From: Acidobacteriaceae bacterium
GTDB taxonomy: Bacteria; Acidobacteriota; Terriglobia; Terriglobales; Acidobacteriaceae
Direction of reading: 5' to 3'
NCBI GenBank assembly: GCA_025355505.1
Contig: JANXZM010000059.1
Location: forward strand, 29,404-93,403
Length of the DNA: 64,000 nucleotides
The translations under genes were made by a program, and so were the position numbers. Below the pieces are notes generated by a model. The model was given only the letters and a program-made list of their open reading frames with translations, made no database searches and was not told where the DNA came from. This document shows, piece after piece, positions 43,797-53,026 of the stretch; position 1 is the first letter of the stretch; every line of letters begins with the position of its first letter.

Positions 43797-45470
43797 ATGC
43801 GTGATCCTGTCGAACTCGAGGTCTTCAAGAATCTCTACCACTCCATCGCCGAAGAGATGGGAGCCGCACTGCGCCGCACTTCTTTTTCTCCCAACATCAA
43901 AGAGCGCCGCGACTACTCCTGCGCCGTCTTTGATTCCGCAGGCCAGGTCATCGCCATGGGCGATCACATGCCGGTACACCTCGGTTCCATGCCCATGTCG
44001 GTTGCAGCGGCCGTGGAGCAGTGCACTCTCGAACCCGGCGACGTCGTTATGCTCAACGACCCCTTCCGCGGCGGCACGCACCTCCCCGATATCACGCTGG
44101 TGATGCCAGTGTATGTTAGCGGAACGAAGAGTGGCGGGCGAAAGCGTCCACCCCACACAACCCCTGACTTCTACGTCGCTTCCCGCGCCCACCACGCCGA
44201 TATCGGCGGAACTTACCCTGGCTCCATGGGCCCGTGCCGCGAAATCTACCAGGAAGGCCTCCGCATCCCGCCCGTCAAAATCATGCGCGGCGGAAAACTT
44301 GTTGGCGATGTGCTGGCCCTCCTCCTCAACAATGTCCGCACACCCGAAGAACGCGAAGGCGATCTCGGCGCTCAGATCGCCGCCTGCCAAACCGGAGCCC
44401 AGCGCCTTCGTGAGATCTGCGCCCGCTACGGAATTGCCCGCACCAAACGAGCCGCCACCGATCTGCTCGCCTATTCCGAAGAAATGATGCGCGCCTTCCT
44501 GCGCACCATCCCGCCCGGCCGCTACCAGGCGGAAGACTTTCTCGATGACGATGGCGTCGAAGATAAGCCTGTGCGCATCGCCGTGAGTATCCACGTTTCG
44601 CGTGCATCCGCCAGGAAATCTTCCGCCGTAGAGGCGCGGCTTGCCACGTCTCCCGCGTCGAGCCGCAAGCAGCCCGCCCAAGTCACCATCGACTTCACCG
44701 GCAGCGCCGCGCAAGTCCAGGGCGCGATCAACGCGGTCCAGGCCATCACCTACTCAGCCTGCTTCTACGTCTTCCGCTGCCTGCTTCGCGAAGACGTGCC
44801 CGCCACCTCCGGCCTCATGCGCCCCATCCGGGTCATCGCTCCATCGGGAACCGTGGTCAACGCCAAGCCTCCCGCTGCCGTCGCTGGTGGCAACGTTGAA
44901 ACTTCGCAGCGAATTGTCGACGTGCTTCTGAAAGCGCTGGCGCAGGCGATCCCCGACCGCATTCCCGCCGCCGCTTCCGGCACGATGAACAACCTAACGA
45001 TCGGCGGCATTGATCCCCGCTCCGGCAATCCCTTCGCCTATTACGAAACCATCGCCGGCGGCATGGGCGCGCGCCCCAATAAAGACGGAGTCTCCGGCGT
45101 CCACACCCACATGACCAATTCCCTCAACACCCCTGCTGAGGCCCTCGAGTACGCGTATCCGATTCGCCTCAGGCAATATTCCCTTCGCTCCAAAAGTGGA
45201 GGCGCGGGTCTCCACGTCGGAGGCCACGGAATCGTCCGTGAAATCGAAGTCCTAACCGACGCCCAGGTCACGCTGCTCGCCGACCGCCGTTCCCGTGGAC
45301 CTTATGGCTTGGCCAGCGGAGCTGACGGCGCTCCCGGCCGCACCCTGATTATCCGGCGTGACGGTGCTGAAGAGGAACTCCCCGGCAAGACCAGCGTCCG
45401 CCTACGTTCAGGGGAAAGAGTCCGCATTGAATCGCCTGGCGGCGGTGGCTGGGGCAGATCAAATCGCTGA
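43797..45470 (+). CDS. HyuB-type hydantoinase B / 5-oxoprolinase beta subunit
   Basis: 557 residues. Family blocks are 'LEVFKNLYHSIAEEMGAALR', SPNIKERRDYSCAVFD, PGDVVMLNDPFRGGTHLPDI, ASRAHHADIGG and GGMGARPNKDGVSGVHTHMT, typical of the ATP-dependent hydantoinase/5-oxoprolinase B subunit. The A subunit (hyuA) is not beside it. Two extra segments interrupt family blocks: about 16 residues after MPVYV (SGTKSGGRKRPPHT) and an in-frame repeat around residues 277-287. If both are tolerated the enzyme works; otherwise this is an ageing orphan. Confidence 0.88.
   Translation: MRDPVELEVFKNLYHSIAEEMGAALRRTSFSPNIKERRDYSCAVFDSAGQVIAMGDHMPVHLGSMPMSVAAAVEQCTLEPGDVVMLNDPFRGGTHLPDITLVMPVYVSGTKSGGRKRPPHTTPDFYVASRAHHADIGGTYPGSMGPCREIYQEGLRIPPVKIMRGGKLVGDVLALLLNNVRTPEEREGDLGAQIAACQTGAQRLREICARYGIARTKRAATDLLAYSEEMMRAFLRTIPPGRYQAEDFLDDDGVEDKPVRIAVSIHVSRASARKSSAVEARLATSPASSRKQPAQVTIDFTGSAAQVQGAINAVQAITYSACFYVFRCLLREDVPATSGLMRPIRVIAPSGTVVNAKPPAAVAGGNVETSQRIVDVLLKALAQAIPDRIPAAASGTMNNLTIGGIDPRSGNPFAYYETIAGGMGARPNKDGVSGVHTHMTNSLNTPAEALEYAYPIRLRQYSLRSKSGGAGLHVGGHGIVREIEVLTDAQVTLLADRRSRGPYGLASGADGAPGRTLIIRRDGAEEELPGKTSVRLRSGERVRIESPGGGGWGRSNR
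44628..44656. repeat. Dispersed repeat family C inside the hyuB coding sequence
   Basis: GTAGAGGCGCGGCTTGCC followed by ACGTCTCCCGCG. It matches the intergenic copy at 26694-26722 in 24 of about 28 positions, yet lies in the coding frame and adds the residues VEARLATSPAS. The frame stays open through it. Confidence 0.7.
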
Positions 45471-45472
45471 AC

Positions 45473-45558
45473 CGCGGAGAACGCGGAGCGCGCAGAGTTA
45501 CCGCAGTGGAACATCGGGCGTCCCCGGCTGGACGGGCGAGACGTCCGTCCCTCCACCT
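45473..45558. repeat. Degenerate family A copy followed by family D copy
   Basis: AACCGCGGAGAACGCGGAGC (45473-45492) is a worn forward A repeat; 45505-45558 holds GGGCGTCCCCGGC and GACGGGCGAGACGTCCGTCC of family D with partly inverted ends (GTGGAA...CTCCAC). They fill the space between hyuB and the protease gene. Confidence 0.55.
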
Positions 45559-45613
45559 TATATCCCACTTTTTCGCTAGAATTCAGACTGCAGGATTTAA
45601 CGGGGTCATCACG

Positions 45614-46753
45614 ATGAGACTTGCGCGTCTTTTTATTCTCGGCATTGTTCTGGCGTCCGCCTTCTTCTACTTCACCACCTACCGCAACGGACGCCTCCAT
45701 CCCACCAACTGGATCAGCCGTCCACAACACGTTGAAATCACCGAAGCGGCCAGCAGCGAAGCGTTCGACGTGGAAGAGCAGAACAACATCAGCGTCTACC
45801 GCAAAAACATCGGCTCCGTGGTCAACATCACCTCGCGCGTCATGACCTTCGACTTCTTCTACGGCCCGGTGCCGCAGGAAGGCCAGGGCTCCGGCTTCGT
45901 CATCGACAAAGAAGGACACATCCTCACCAACTATCACGTCATCGCCGACGCACGCGAGGTCTGGATCTCGCTCCACAACCGCAAGAAATATCGCGCCACT
46001 ATCGTCGGCACCGACAAGTCCCATGACTTGGCCATCGTCCAGATCAAAGCCCCCGACCTACAGCCGATGACCCTCGGCGACTCGACCAATCTTCAAGTCG
46101 GCCAGAAGGTCTATGCCATCGGCAATCCCTTCGGCCTCGCCGGAACCCTCACGCGCGGCATCGTCAGTTCCATCCGCCAGGTGCAGGAGCCCGACGGCCT
46201 GGTCATCGAAGAAGCCATTCAAACCGACGCCGCCATCAATCCCGGCAACTCCGGCGGCCCGCTGCTCAACTGGCACGGCGAAGTGATCGGCATCAATACG
46301 ATGATCGCCTCCAGCGTCGGACAAAGCGCCGGCATCGGCTTTGCCATCCCCATCAACACCGCCAAAGCCGTGGTCAACGATCTGGTCACGCTCGGACGCG
46401 TGCGCCGTCCCGCGCTCGGCGTTCGCACCATCCCCATCGATCCTGAAATCGCCAACGAACTGGGCCTCGCCGCCGACTACGGACTTCTCATCGTGCAAGC
46501 CGTTCCCGGAGGCTCCGCCGATCGCGCCGGATTGCGCGGCGGCTCCGAACGCGCCTACCTCGGCAACACTCCCATCATGATTGGTGGAGATCAGATCGTC
46601 GCCATAAACGGAGAAAAAATCGAAAGCCAGCAGACCCTCGCCCAGATCATGAACAAACATCGCGCCGGCGACACTGTGAAAGTAACCATCTTCCGCGGCA
46701 AGAAACAGGTGGAAATATCGGTAGTGCTAGGAGAAGCCCGAGACCAGGTGTAA
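45614..46753 (+). CDS. HtrA/DegP-type serine protease with one PDZ domain
   Basis: 379 residues. The start at 45614 (MRLARLFILGIVLASAFFYF) gives a membrane helix; 36 extra codons upstream come from the D repeat. Trypsin-like triad: His in NYHVIADAREV, Asp in SHDLAIVQI, Ser in NPGNSGGPLL. One PDZ domain (about 275-370) has the 'GLLIVQAVPGGSADRAGLRG' ligand groove. A DegS-like single-PDZ, inner-membrane-anchored periplasmic protease that senses misfolded envelope proteins. Confidence 0.94.
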   Translation: MRLARLFILGIVLASAFFYFTTYRNGRLHPTNWISRPQHVEITEAASSEAFDVEEQNNISVYRKNIGSVVNITSRVMTFDFFYGPVPQEGQGSGFVIDKEGHILTNYHVIADAREVWISLHNRKKYRATIVGTDKSHDLAIVQIKAPDLQPMTLGDSTNLQVGQKVYAIGNPFGLAGTLTRGIVSSIRQVQEPDGLVIEEAIQTDAAINPGNSGGPLLNWHGEVIGINTMIASSVGQSAGIGFAIPINTAKAVVNDLVTLGRVRRPALGVRTIPIDPEIANELGLAADYGLLIVQAVPGGSADRAGLRGGSERAYLGNTPIMIGGDQIVAINGEKIESQQTLAQIMNKHRAGDTVKVTIFRGKKQVEISVVLGEARDQV

Positions 46754-46760
46754 GTAGCTC

Positions 46761-46786
46761 GTGTGGCGCGGGCACTCTTGCCCGCG
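46761..46786. repeat. Dispersed repeat family E
   Basis: GTGTGGCGCGGGCACTCTTG then CCCGCG. Its reverse complement matches 55130-55154 inside ddl at about 22 of 25 positions. Confidence 0.65.
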
Positions 46787-46833
46787 TGCAGTTGCCCTTC
46801 TGATGGTGCACGCCTCGCGCTATCATCTTTCTC

Positions 46834-47208
46834 ATGCCCGACGTTGACTGGATCCGCAAAATCTGCCGCTCCTTCCCTGATGTGACCGAAGACATGCCTT
46901 GGGGCGACGATCTGTGCTTCAAAGTTCGCGGCAAAATTTTCACCGGCATGGTTCTCTCGGACGGCCGCTTCCCGCGTATCACTCTGAAATGCGCGCCCGA
47001 AACATTCCACGAACTCATCGAGATCGAAGGCATCTCTCCCGCTCCCTACGTGGGACGTTACAAATGGGTGATGCTCGCCAACTCCGACCTGCTGCCCGCG
47101 AATGAACTCGAAGCCCTGATCCGCCAGTCGTACAAGATGGTCGCGGCGAAAGCGCCCAATAAAAAAGCCTCAAGCAAAAAGACATCGCCACAACGCCGCA
47201 AAAAGTAA
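46834..47208 (+). CDS. MmcQ/YjbR-family protein
   Basis: 124 residues. 'VDWIRKICRSFPDVTEDMPW' and GDDLCFKVRGKIFTGMVL are the hallmark of the YjbR/CyaY-like fold; 'APYVGRYKWVMLANSD' closes it. The C-terminal 20 residues are Lys-rich (NKKASSKKTSPQRRKK), which may mean nucleic-acid binding. MmcQ proteins have no firmly assigned activity; they were proposed as DNA-binding from structure. Confidence 0.88.
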   Translation: MPDVDWIRKICRSFPDVTEDMPWGDDLCFKVRGKIFTGMVLSDGRFPRITLKCAPETFHELIEIEGISPAPYVGRYKWVMLANSDLLPANELEALIRQSYKMVAAKAPNKKASSKKTSPQRRKK

Positions 47209-47213
47209 AGGTT

Positions 47214-47284
47214 TCCCCCGTGGACCTCTGTGCACTCCGTGGTTCAAGCCCTTTCTCGGCGTCCTCTGCGTCTCGGCGGTGAAC
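47214..47284. repeat. Family B and family A repeats, both in minus orientation
   Basis: CCCCGTGGACCTCTGTGCAC then TCCGTGGTTC (B), directly followed by TTTCTCGGCGTCCTCTGCGT then CTCGGCGGTGAA (A). The B-A order and orientation are the mirror image of the A-B run at 56154-56231. Confidence 0.7.
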
Positions 47285-47335
47285 GGTTTGACTCCCGGCA
47301 ATGCCCTGGACTAGCCTCGTAGTTTCGCCCAATTC

Positions 47336-49099
47336 ATGCGTATTCAACCTAGTTCTGCAAGACGTGCACTGATCCGTTTTCTAATCCTCTGTAGCCTGTG
47401 CGCTCTGCTGGCAACTACCGTGGCAGCCGCGCCTCTGCGCCCCACGCACGCTCCGCACGCCATCGTCACCAGCGTCCACGAGCTCGCCTCTCGCGCCGGC
47501 GTTGAGATGCTGCATTCGGGTGGCAATGCCGTCGATGCCGCCGTCGCCACCGGATTCGCGCTCGCCGTCGTCCATCCCCAAGCCGGAAATCTCGGCGGAG
47601 GCGGGTTCATGCTTTTCCGCAACGCTGACAGCCACACTCACTTCATCGACTTCCGCGAAAAAGCGCCTGCCGCCGCCACCGAAAACATGTATCTCGACGC
47701 CCAAGGCAACGTCATCCCAGAATCCAGCAAAGACTCGAGCGTCGTCGGATACAGGTCGATCGGCGTCCCCGGCTCCGTGGCCGGCCTGGTTTACGCCGAA
47801 AAGAAATACGGCAAGCTGTCGCTGGAGAAAATAATCGCTCCCGCCATCCAGCTCGCCCGCGATGGCTTTCCCCTCGCCTACGAAGACGCGCAGGACTTGA
47901 AGGAAGATGAGTACCTCGCCCAGTTTCCCGAATCCAAACGCATTTTTCTGCGCAACGGAAACTACTATCAGCCCGGCGAACTTTTCAGGCAGCCCGAACT
48001 CGCCCGCACCTTGGAACGCATCGCTAAAAATCCCGACGACTTCTACCACGGCGCCATGGCCCGCGAGCTAGCCGCAGCCATCCACAAAGGTGGAGGCCTG
48101 GTCACCGCCGCCGACCTCGCCGCCTACGAAGTCAAGGAACGCGAGCCCATTCGCGGCACATATCGCGGCTATGACATCATCAGCGCTCCACCTCCATCTT
48201 CCGGCGGAGTCGCGCTCGTCGAGACCCTCAACATCCTCGAAAGCTTCGACCTCGCGAAATTCGGCAACCGTTCCGCCGCCGCCATCCACCTGACCTCCGA
48301 AGCCTTTCGCCGCGCTTTTTACGACCGCGCCGACTTCCTGGGCGATCCCGACTTCGCCAAAATTCCCGTAGCGCAGCTCATCGACAAAAGGTATGCCGCC
48401 GCATGGCGCGACTCCATCGACCTCAACCACGCCAGCGCAAGCAAGGACTTGAAACGCCCGTCGATTTTCAATGAACTGGAACGCGTTGCCCAATCGCGCA
48501 CCACAGCCATTCGCGAGCCTGAAAACACTACGCACTTTTCTGTAGTCGATGCCGAAGGCAACGCCGTTTCCGTAACCACCACGCTCAACGACACGCTCGG
48601 CTCCCGCGTCACCGCCGAAGGATTGGGTTTTCTGCTCAACGACGAGATGGACGACTTCGCCGCCAAACAAGGCGTCCCCAACGCCTACGGACTCATCCAG
48701 GGCCCGGCCAACGCCATCGGTCCGGGCAAGCGCCCGCTCTCCGCCATGACGCCGACCATCGTACTCAAAGACGGCAAGCTATTTCTGGTTCTTGGCTCGC
48801 CCGGAGGCCCCACCATCATCACCACCGTTGCCAACGTCTTCATTGGCGTCGTGGATTTCTCGCTCGACATTCAGGAAGCCGTCAACGCCCCCCGGTTTCA
48901 TCATCAGTGGCTCCCCGATGAGATTCTCGTCGAAGACCGCCTTTCTCCCGATACAATGAATGTTCTGCGTTCTAAAGGACACAAGCTGCGCGTCGAGCAT
49001 TTCTGGGGAGACGGCGAGTGCATCATGATTGACCTCAAAACCGGCGAGCGCCTCGGGGCCAGCGACGGACGCAACAACGGGAAGGCGGTAGGCTACTGA
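47336..49099 (+). CDS. ggt: Gamma-glutamyltransferase (glutathione hydrolase)
   Basis: 587 residues. Signal peptide (LCSLCALLATTVAAAP). Made as a precursor that cleaves itself before the Thr in TTHFSVVDAEGN, giving large and small subunits. Large-subunit motif 'GNAVDAAVATGFALAVVHPQ', NLGGGGFMLFR, and 'IGPGKRPLSAMTPTIVLKDG' plus LGSPGGPTIITTV in the small one. Releases Glu from glutathione in the periplasm. Translationally linked (TGATG) to the TIM-barrel gene downstream. Confidence 0.96.
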   Translation: MRIQPSSARRALIRFLILCSLCALLATTVAAAPLRPTHAPHAIVTSVHELASRAGVEMLHSGGNAVDAAVATGFALAVVHPQAGNLGGGGFMLFRNADSHTHFIDFREKAPAAATENMYLDAQGNVIPESSKDSSVVGYRSIGVPGSVAGLVYAEKKYGKLSLEKIIAPAIQLARDGFPLAYEDAQDLKEDEYLAQFPESKRIFLRNGNYYQPGELFRQPELARTLERIAKNPDDFYHGAMARELAAAIHKGGGLVTAADLAAYEVKEREPIRGTYRGYDIISAPPPSSGGVALVETLNILESFDLAKFGNRSAAAIHLTSEAFRRAFYDRADFLGDPDFAKIPVAQLIDKRYAAAWRDSIDLNHASASKDLKRPSIFNELERVAQSRTTAIREPENTTHFSVVDAEGNAVSVTTTLNDTLGSRVTAEGLGFLLNDEMDDFAAKQGVPNAYGLIQGPANAIGPGKRPLSAMTPTIVLKDGKLFLVLGSPGGPTIITTVANVFIGVVDFSLDIQEAVNAPRFHHQWLPDEILVEDRLSPDTMNVLRSKGHKLRVEHFWGDGECIMIDLKTGERLGASDGRNNGKAVGY

Positions 49100-49920
49100 T
49101 GCTGAGGGCCGTATCGACATACGTCTATGTGAAGGAACGGCTCCATCCGGGATTGCTCGACGAGCTCGTCAAGGCGGGAGCCCAGTCGATCGAAATCTTT
49201 GCCGCCCGCCAGCACTTCGACTACGCCAATCGCAAACAGCATGTCCGCGAAATTGCCGACTGGTTTCGCTCCACCGCCATTCCACTCAATTCCGTTCACG
49301 CGCCTTTGTACTCCGACTACGAGTGGGGACGCGCCGGTTCGCCGCCCGTCAACATCGCCTCCACCGACCGCGCCGGCCGCATTGATGCCATGGACGAGAT
49401 CAAACGCGCCCTCGAAATCGCCGAGCACATCCCGTTCCGCTTTCTTGTCCAGCACATTGGCAATCCCAACGACGCCTTCGACGAAAAGAAATTCGAAGCC
49501 GCCATGACTTCCGTCGAGCACCTGCGCGCCTTCGCCAAACCGCTCGGCGTAAGACTGCTCATCGAAAATATTCCCAACGAACTTTCCACGCCCGACCGTC
49601 TCGTCGAGTTCATCAAAACCATGCATTTCGACGACATCGGCGTCTGTTTCGATTGCGGGCACGCCCACATGATGAACGGTATTCCCGAAGCCTTCGCAAT
49701 ATTGAAGAACCACATCTGCTCGACTCACATGCACGACAACAATAAAGACAAAGACTCGCATCTTTGGCCCGGCAACGGATCGATCGACTGGAAACAGACC
49801 ATGGAATTGCTGCGCACCGCCCCGCAAACGCCGCCCCTGTTGCTCGAAATCGACGGCGAAGAAAAAAAGAGCCCCAGTGAAGAAGTGACCGCAACCTTTC
49901 AAAAGCTGGAAGATTCGTAG
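49099..49920 (+). CDS. Sugar phosphate isomerase/epimerase (xylose-isomerase-like TIM barrel)
   Basis: 273 residues, no signal. The AP_endonuc_2/xylose-isomerase-like barrel: 'LVKAGAQSIEIFAARQHFDY', LLIENIPNEL (metal Glu), GVCFDCGHAHMMNG (Asp/His), STHMHDNNKDKDSHLWPGNG (His-x-His-Asp) and LLLEIDGE. These give the usual divalent-metal site. The substrate is unknown; families of this fold act as inosose dehydratases, tagatose epimerases and others. ATG overlaps the ggt stop. Confidence 0.88.
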   Translation: MLRAVSTYVYVKERLHPGLLDELVKAGAQSIEIFAARQHFDYANRKQHVREIADWFRSTAIPLNSVHAPLYSDYEWGRAGSPPVNIASTDRAGRIDAMDEIKRALEIAEHIPFRFLVQHIGNPNDAFDEKKFEAAMTSVEHLRAFAKPLGVRLLIENIPNELSTPDRLVEFIKTMHFDDIGVCFDCGHAHMMNGIPEAFAILKNHICSTHMHDNNKDKDSHLWPGNGSIDWKQTMELLRTAPQTPPLLLEIDGEEKKSPSEEVTATFQKLEDS

Positions 49921-49930
49921 ATCACTGCAA

Positions 49931-50216
49931 TCACCGCCGAGACGCAGAGAGCGCCGAGAACCGCGAGTTGATTTTTTGCTCGATGAATTTTTAACCACTG
50001 CGAGTTTAAACTTGTTATCCCGGGCGAATTATGCCTTGAAAAATGAGATTTGTTGTCGTGAACGAATGCCGATTGTCAAATAAATATTTGTCGTTTTGAG
50101 CGAAGCGAAGGACCTGCTGTTTGTCGGCAGCGTCAACAAATTGAGGTTTTAGTTTCACGCTGACCTCCGAGGCCGATAAGTACGATTTAGCTTTTCTCGG
50201 CGTCTCGACGGTGAAA
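49931..50216. repeat. Inverted family A pair enclosing non-coding DNA
   Basis: Forward arm 49931-49961 (TCACCGCCGAGACGCAGAG then AGCGCCGAGAA) and reverse arm 50192-50216 (TTTTCTCGGCGTCTCGACGG then TGAAAAA). The 230 bases between hold no open frame that looks real, but contain GTCGTTTTGAGCGAAGCGAA, a common acidobacterial dispersed sequence, and AT-rich DNA. The right arm ends 9 bases before the asnS start. Confidence 0.65.
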
Positions 50217-50224
50217 AAGTTTTT

Positions 50225-51550
50225 ATGCCCTCACCCATCAGCACCATCGCAGAAATAGGCAAGCACGAAGGCCAGTCCGTCACCATCCGCGGATGGCTCT
50301 ACAACCTCCGCGAAAGCGGCAAGCTCCTCTTCCCTCAATTTCGCGACGGCTCCGGCGTCATCCAGGGCGTAGTCCCAAAGAACGCCGTCTCGCCCGAAGT
50401 CTTCGACGCCATCAAAGGCCTCACCCAGGAATCCAGCGTCATCGTCGAAGGCAAGGTCCGCGCCGATAAGCGCGCCCCCGGCGGCTACGAACTCGACGTC
50501 GCAAACGTCCAAGTCCTGCAGCGCGTCCCCGAAACCGATCCCTATCCCATCACGCCCAAAGAACACGGCGTTGACTTCTTAATGGAGCACCGCCACCTTT
50601 GGCTGCGCTCCCAGCGTCAGGCATCCATACTGCGTGTGCGTGCTGAAATCATTCGCGCCGCCCGCGATTTCTTCGACAGCAACGGATTCACCCTTACCGA
50701 CCCTCCCATCCTCACGCCCGCCGCCTGCGAAGGAACTTCCACGCTTTTTCCCGTGGACTACTTCGAAGAGCAGGCTTACCTCACGCAGTCCGGCCAGCTC
50801 TACATCGAAGCGACAGCCATGGCGCTCGGCAAGGTCTATTCGTTCGGTCCCACCTTCCGCGCGGAAAAATCCAAGACCCGCCGCCACCTCACCGAGTTCT
50901 GGATGGTCGAACCTGAAATCGCATACGGCACCCTCGACGACCTGATGGAACTCGCCGAAAGTTTGCTGACTTTCTTAGTCAAACGCTGCCTCGAACGCCG
51001 CCGCCCCGACCTGGCAACCATAGGCCGCGACCTCGCGAAGCTCGAGAAAATCGACGCGCCCTTCCCACGCATCACCTACGACGAAGCTGTCCACAAATTG
51101 CAGGAAGGCCACGCCCAAGGCAAGCTTGAAAATAAATTTGAGTGGGGCGGAGACCTAGGCTCGCCCGACGAAACCTACCTCTCATCGCTCTACGACCGGC
51201 CCGTCATGGTCCATCGCTACCCCGCCAGCGTGAAAGCGTTCTACATGGAGCCCGATCCCCAGCACCCCGAGCTCGCCCTCTGCGTGGACGTATTAGCTCC
51301 CGAAGGCTACGGCGAAATCATCGGTGGATCACAGCGCATGGCCTCCCATGACTTGCTTCTCCAGCGCATTCACGAGCACAATCTGCCCGAAGAAGCCTTC
51401 CAGTGGTATCTTGATCTCCGCAAGTACGGCAGCGTCCCCCACTCCGGTTTCGGCATGGGCATCGAGCGAGCCGTAGCCTGGATCTGCGGATTAGAGCATG
51501 TGCGCGAGACCATTCCCTTCCCGCGCATGCTCAATCGCCTGTACCCGTAA
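50225..51550 (+). CDS. asnS: Asparaginyl-tRNA synthetase
   Basis: 441 residues. The N-terminal OB-fold anticodon domain (about 1-110) begins [20 protein letters not shown]; class II catalytic motifs follow: motif 2 in '[20 protein letters not shown]' with [10 protein letters not shown], and motif 3 in [18 protein letters not shown]. The Asn-specific '[20 protein letters not shown]' separates it from AspRS. Encoding it suggests direct Asn-tRNA charging. It has no visible ribosome site and is closely flanked by two family A elements. Confidence 0.96.
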   Translation: MPSPISTIAEIGKHEGQSVTIRGWLYNLRESGKLLFPQFRDGSGVIQGVVPKNAVSPEVFDAIKGLTQESSVIVEGKVRADKRAPGGYELDVANVQVLQRVPETDPYPITPKEHGVDFLMEHRHLWLRSQRQASILRVRAEIIRAARDFFDSNGFTLTDPPILTPAACEGTSTLFPVDYFEEQAYLTQSGQLYIEATAMALGKVYSFGPTFRAEKSKTRRHLTEFWMVEPEIAYGTLDDLMELAESLLTFLVKRCLERRRPDLATIGRDLAKLEKIDAPFPRITYDEAVHKLQEGHAQGKLENKFEWGGDLGSPDETYLSSLYDRPVMVHRYPASVKAFYMEPDPQHPELALCVDVLAPEGYGEIIGGSQRMASHDLLLQRIHEHNLPEEAFQWYLDLRKYGSVPHSGFGMGIERAVAWICGLEHVRETIPFPRMLNRLYP

Positions 51551-51558
51551 ACCTTTTT

Positions 51559-52065
51559 ACCGCCGAGACGCGGAGAGCGCCGAGAAATGCGAGAAAATGA
51601 CAGGCTCAATGAGATTTCGCACCGCATCATCGGCACCGCTATCGAGGTTCATCGGCATCTCGGGCCGGGGCTTGCTGGAGTCGGCTTATCAATTATGTCT
51701 GGTCTTTGAGTTGAAGGGTCTGGAACTGAAAGTTGAGGAGCAAAAGCCGCTGCCGGTAATCCACAAAGACGTGAAGCTCGACTGCGGCTACAAGCTGGAC
51801 TTGGTCGTGAAAGATGAAATCATCGTCGAAATCAAAGCAATTGAAAAGTTACTTTCCATTCACGACGCGCAACTCTTGTCGTATTTGAGGCTGGCGAAGA
51901 AAAGAGTAGGTCTCTTGATGAACTTCCACGGCCCGGCTTTGAAGAACGGACTGAAACGAATAGTGAATGAATTCCCAGACCCCGAGTGGACGAGAAGACA
52001 AGCGCCGCAAGCCCCATAGATCAAGTATTGGGTTTTCTCGGCGACCTCTGCGTCTCGGCGGTGAA
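51559..52065. mobile_element. 507-bp unit bounded by near-perfect 30-bp inverted repeats (family A), cargo GxxExxY
   Basis: Left arm 51559-51587 (TACCGCCGAGACGCGGAG, then AGCGCCGAGAA) and right arm 52032-52065, the inverse, differ at only about three of 30 positions. The sole gene inside is the frameshifted GxxExxY gene, whose ATG begins within the end of the left arm. Looks like a small non-autonomous mobile element or a cassette; no flanking target duplication was found by eye. Confidence 0.55.
51587..52019 (+). pseudogene. GxxExxY protein gene with a one-base insertion
   Basis: The ATG frame from 51587 reads MRENDRLNEISHRIIGTAIE, then VHRHLGPGL. The next frame continues LLESAYQLCLVFELKGLELK and ends at 52019 after 'LLSIHDAQLLSYLRLAKKRV' and GLLMNFHGPALKNGLKRIV. 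The extra base is a T at 51672/51673 (GGGGCTTGCTGG for GGGGCTGCTGG); without it the family motif GPGLLESAY is restored. GxxExxY proteins belong to the PD-(D/E)XK nuclease fold; the VEIKAIE strand carries the ExK. Biological role undefined. Confidence 0.8.
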
Positions 52066-52075
52066 TAGGAAGCAT

Positions 52076-53020
52076 ATGCCCCAACGAAGCACGACCTACA
52101 GCAACATCACCCCGCGCCAGATCCGCGTGATCGGCGTTCCTCTTGATCTCGGCCAATCGCGCCGCGGCGTTGACATGGGTCCTTCCGCAGTTCGCGTCGC
52201 CGGACTCGAGGCTCGCCTCGAAGCCATCGGGCACATTGTCGAAGACGCCGGCAACATCGCTGTCGCCATCCCCGAACAGAAAAAAGAAGGCGCCGCCAAC
52301 TCCAAGTACCTCAAGGAAATCACCGCCACCTGCACCAAGAGCGCCGATTTGGTGTTGAAGACGCTCGAAGCCGGTAAAGTTCCGCTCATCCTCGGCGGCG
52401 ATCATTCCGTCGCTGCGGGTACGGTGTCAGGTGTCGCCGAATTCTACCGCCGCAAAAACCAGAAAATCGGTCTCCTCTGGATCGACGCGCACACCGACAT
52501 GAACACGCCCGAGTCTTCCCCTAGCGGCAACGTCCACGGCATGCCACTCGCCGCGCTCATGGGACTCGGACCCGCCGAACTCGGCAACATCTACGACTTT
52601 TCTCCCAAAGTGCAGCCGGAGAACTGCGTGCTCGTCGGCATCCGCGACGTCGACAACTATGAAAAGGAGAACATCCGCAAGTCCGGAGTCGAAGTCTTCA
52701 CCATGCGCGACATCGACGAACGCGGCATGCGCGCCGTCATGGAGGAAGCCCTCCGCATGGCCGGACACGGCACCGCGGGCTATCACGTTTCGCTCGATAT
52801 GGATTGGATCGATCCCGAAGACGCGCCCGGCGTTGGCACTCCGGTGTGGGGCGGCGCCACCTATCGCGAAGCCCATCTCGCCATGGAAATCATCTCCGAC
52901 CATAGACGCATGCTGAGCTTCGAAATCGTGGAAGTGAATCCGGTGATCGACGAGCACAACCAGACCGCCGACTTAGCTGTCGAGCTGGCGCTTTCGGCGT
53001 TTGGGAAGAAAATCCTGTGA
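52076..53020 (+). CDS. rocF: Arginase (ureohydrolase)
   Basis: 314 residues from the ATG at 52076; 30 upstream in-frame codons come from the A repeat and are discarded. Splits arginine to ornithine and urea with a Mn2 centre: LILGGDHSVAAG, LLWIDAHTDMNTPESSPSGN and SLDMDWIDPEDAPGVGTPVW supply the Asp/His ligands. IRVIGVPLDLGQSRRGVDMG is the N-terminal family mark of arginase rather than agmatinase. No other arginine genes nearby. Confidence 0.94.
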   Translation: MPQRSTTYSNITPRQIRVIGVPLDLGQSRRGVDMGPSAVRVAGLEARLEAIGHIVEDAGNIAVAIPEQKKEGAANSKYLKEITATCTKSADLVLKTLEAGKVPLILGGDHSVAAGTVSGVAEFYRRKNQKIGLLWIDAHTDMNTPESSPSGNVHGMPLAALMGLGPAELGNIYDFSPKVQPENCVLVGIRDVDNYEKENIRKSGVEVFTMRDIDERGMRAVMEEALRMAGHGTAGYHVSLDMDWIDPEDAPGVGTPVWGGATYREAHLAMEIISDHRRMLSFEIVEVNPVIDEHNQTADLAVELALSAFGKKIL

Positions 53021-53026
53021 AGACCT

